Assembly (NCBI GenBank): GCA_009763385.1
Contig: CM019831.1
Coordinates: forward strand, 111,378,680 to 111,442,679
DNA from: Coix lacryma-jobi var. lacryma-jobi
Taxonomy: Eukaryota > Streptophyta > Magnoliopsida > Poales > Poaceae
DNA length: 64,000 bases
Direction: 5' to 3'
The position numbers were made by a program, and so were the translations under genes. This document shows positions 62,528 through 64,000 of the stretch, piece by piece; within the stretch, counting starts at the first letter, position 1, and the number at the start of each line of letters is the position of its first letter. Below the pieces are notes generated by a model. The model saw nothing but the letters and a program-made list of their open reading frames with translations. It was not told the DNA's origin and made no database searches.

Positions 62528-64000
62528 CGCGGATACATGGGTGTATGTTGGATCTTGAGATGATAAGTGATTGTCAACTGGTATGATGTGCATGTTCTTT
62601 GGCTTGTGTTGTGCAGGTGTCGAGCTCGGATACGGTGATTGAGGGCAAGGTGAAGGTCAAGTAGAGACGTGTCATGCCGATGGACCAAGAGCGGTGAAGG
62701 ACGGACATGAGGCTTGGACTGACGGACCGGTGGCCTGAGGATCGGCCGTGGTGGCTGACAACCTGGGACAGCGACAAGTGAAGACTTGCGGGTGGACGGG
62801 GTGCACGGGCGGTGCATCCCTCTACGGTGTCGGTTTAGTGGTTGAGCCACAGAAAAACCACCGAGTGGACGATTTCTAGGTTTGGGTCTCAAAACCTGGG
62901 TGCGGCCGGTTTCCGAGTTTGGGCCACAAAACTCGGGCTGAGCACGGTTTCCAGGTTTGGGTCTGAAAACCTGGGTGCTGGCGGGTTTCTGAGTTTGGGC
63001 CACAAAACTCAGCCGGTGGACGACAGGTTTCCCGATTTCAGCCTCAAAACCAGGGGAAGGCCCAGGTTTCCTGGTTTTAGCCTCAAAACCGGGGGGAGGT
63101 CCGTGAAAAGGACGAGCGGCGTGAGGCGGCACGTGGTGGCATCCGGTGAGGTCGCGTCGAGGCGAAGCTACCTGATGTGCGGTCGTGGCCGTCGGATCAA
63201 CATCAACTCTGAGTTGGTCAGGAATACCCTTAGGGTTAGCCTGCTCGCTCATTAGCAATAGGGGTAGAAGGGGAATAATTGTATTAGGCTATAATAGGAG
63301 AGGCAGCCCCTCCCTCCAAACTATCTCAGCCATTTGCTACTTTCACTTAGGGTTTCCTGCTCTCCCACATCCCTACTGTAGCTACTGAGATCCACAGAGA
63401 CGGTGAATCATACCTCTATGTATTTGGATTTTGCGGAAACGGGACCGAATTCCTGTTGTCTCCTCGTGGGGACGATTTTCGGCTGGAAATTGTGGTGGTG
63501 ATTCGTGTTCTTGAGCTGTTCTTCACATTCACCTTGTTCCCACGTTTTTCCCGTCGATCGATCTCTGTCTACGGTTGTTCGTTTGCGATTTCGTTTGTTG
63601 CTACTTGTTCTTTACAGTGAGGAAATCATTTTGACAGAAGGAATCCAACTCAAACCTCACGAGCAAGTAGATCGATTGGTTTGCGTCTCGGATCGACTTT
63701 TCTCTTTTCTTCCCGAAGTTCTTCGATTCATCGATTTGGAGATAGGATCGAGCCATGATCTCTTAGGAGTGGCTCAATATTCCCCTTGTGACTTCTCTCA
63801 CCAAGTTTGAACCCTTGAGGTTTCCTTTTGGGTGAGATCGAGTCGAATTGGTGGACGAAAAGGGCTGTGTCGGGGTGACCGGACGCTCACTGTTCATCGA
63901 TCGGACGCTGACTCCGTGCGTCCGGTCGTTGAAAGCCGAGCGTAACACTGTGCGCGCATTTGACCAGACTCACTATGCTAGCTGGACCGGACACGCTATG
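62528..64000 (+). repeat. Element H: E-like Sirevirus LTR running off the window
   Basis: GCGGATACATGGGTGTATG at the start resembles the E LTR, with the first T changed to C. Then the same U3 layout: hairpin array 62838-63095, TATA-like CTATAATAGG (63289-63298), GC-rich leader. Near 63870-63930 it has CGGACGC/GCGTCCG words instead of CGGACAGTCCG. The remainder of the element is outside the window. No ORF here is credible. Confidence 0.8.
62838..63095 (+). repeat. Tandem inverted-repeat (hairpin) array, H LTR
   Basis: Seven units, including GTGGTT/AACCAC, CTAGGTTT/AAACCTGG, CCGAGTTT/AAACTCGG and CTGAGTTT/AAACTCAG. Some arms carry mismatches. Confidence 0.82.

Overview
The window is a block of nested LTR retrotransposons from a flowering plant, very probably a grass. 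Nearly all of the elements are Sireviruses (Ty1/copia, SIRE/Maximus lineage) with long GC-rich LTRs and several polypurine-tract copies upstream of the 3' LTR. The others are Ty3/gypsy chromovirus-type elements primed by initiator-tRNA-Met. I see no host gene, rRNA, tRNA or CRISPR. A species cannot be read from the sequence. A panicoid/andropogonoid grass (maize, sorghum, sugarcane, Miscanthus) is my best inference from the Opie/Ji-like Sireviruses.

Layout. An old minus-strand chromovirus-type element, called C here, is the backbone. Its pieces lie at 21230-23286, 30152-32132, 33939-34743, 34745-35722 and 59081-60637, and it runs off both ends of the window. Into C were inserted: (1) B, a plus-strand non-autonomous Sirevirus (before 1 to 21229), itself split by A, a young minus-strand Sirevirus (399-12079, target-site duplication ACAGT); (2) D, a plus-strand chromovirus (23287-30151, duplication GGGTG) with LTRs that look identical; (3) a solo LTR (32133-33938); (4) E, a decayed plus-strand Sirevirus (35723-59080, duplication TCATA), split near its 3' end by F, a minus-strand Sirevirus with both ORFs open (47468-59064, duplication CATTC); and (5) a Sirevirus LTR, G (60638-62527), followed by a further LTR, H (62528 to the window end). 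For four insertions I could match a duplication on both sides: exactly for A, D, E and F. For the solo LTR 4 of 5 bases match.

Coding content. A, E and F carry the usual gag plus pol (protease, integrase, reverse transcriptase, RNase H). F is intact, A has one gag nonsense codon and a TAG just after the pol ATG, and E is broken many times. B has lost almost all of pol but keeps an open 671-codon GAG-like ORF with CxxC repeats and two zinc knuckles. D has a 1495-codon gag-pol ORF ending in a chromodomain, preceded by a separate leader ORF.

Most interesting signals. (a) The leader ORF of D begins with a close copy of the histone H3 N-terminal tail, and the decayed leader ORF of C begins with a more diverged one. 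A chromovirus that encodes both a chromodomain and an H3-tail mimic suggests a self-encoded chromatin interaction system. (b) All Sirevirus LTRs carry a tandem array of short inverted repeats whose stems change sequence but stay complementary. (c) Between pol and the 3' LTR, A, B, E and F carry 16 copies in total of a ~43-nt two-stem motif with co-varying stems, often preceded by a copy of the LTR/primer-binding-site junction and interspersed with polypurine tracts. (d) The LTR leaders hold arrays of CGGACAGTCCG or GCGTCCGATGC words. All coordinates come from reading by eye. Statements about similarity are by inspection, not by alignment software.
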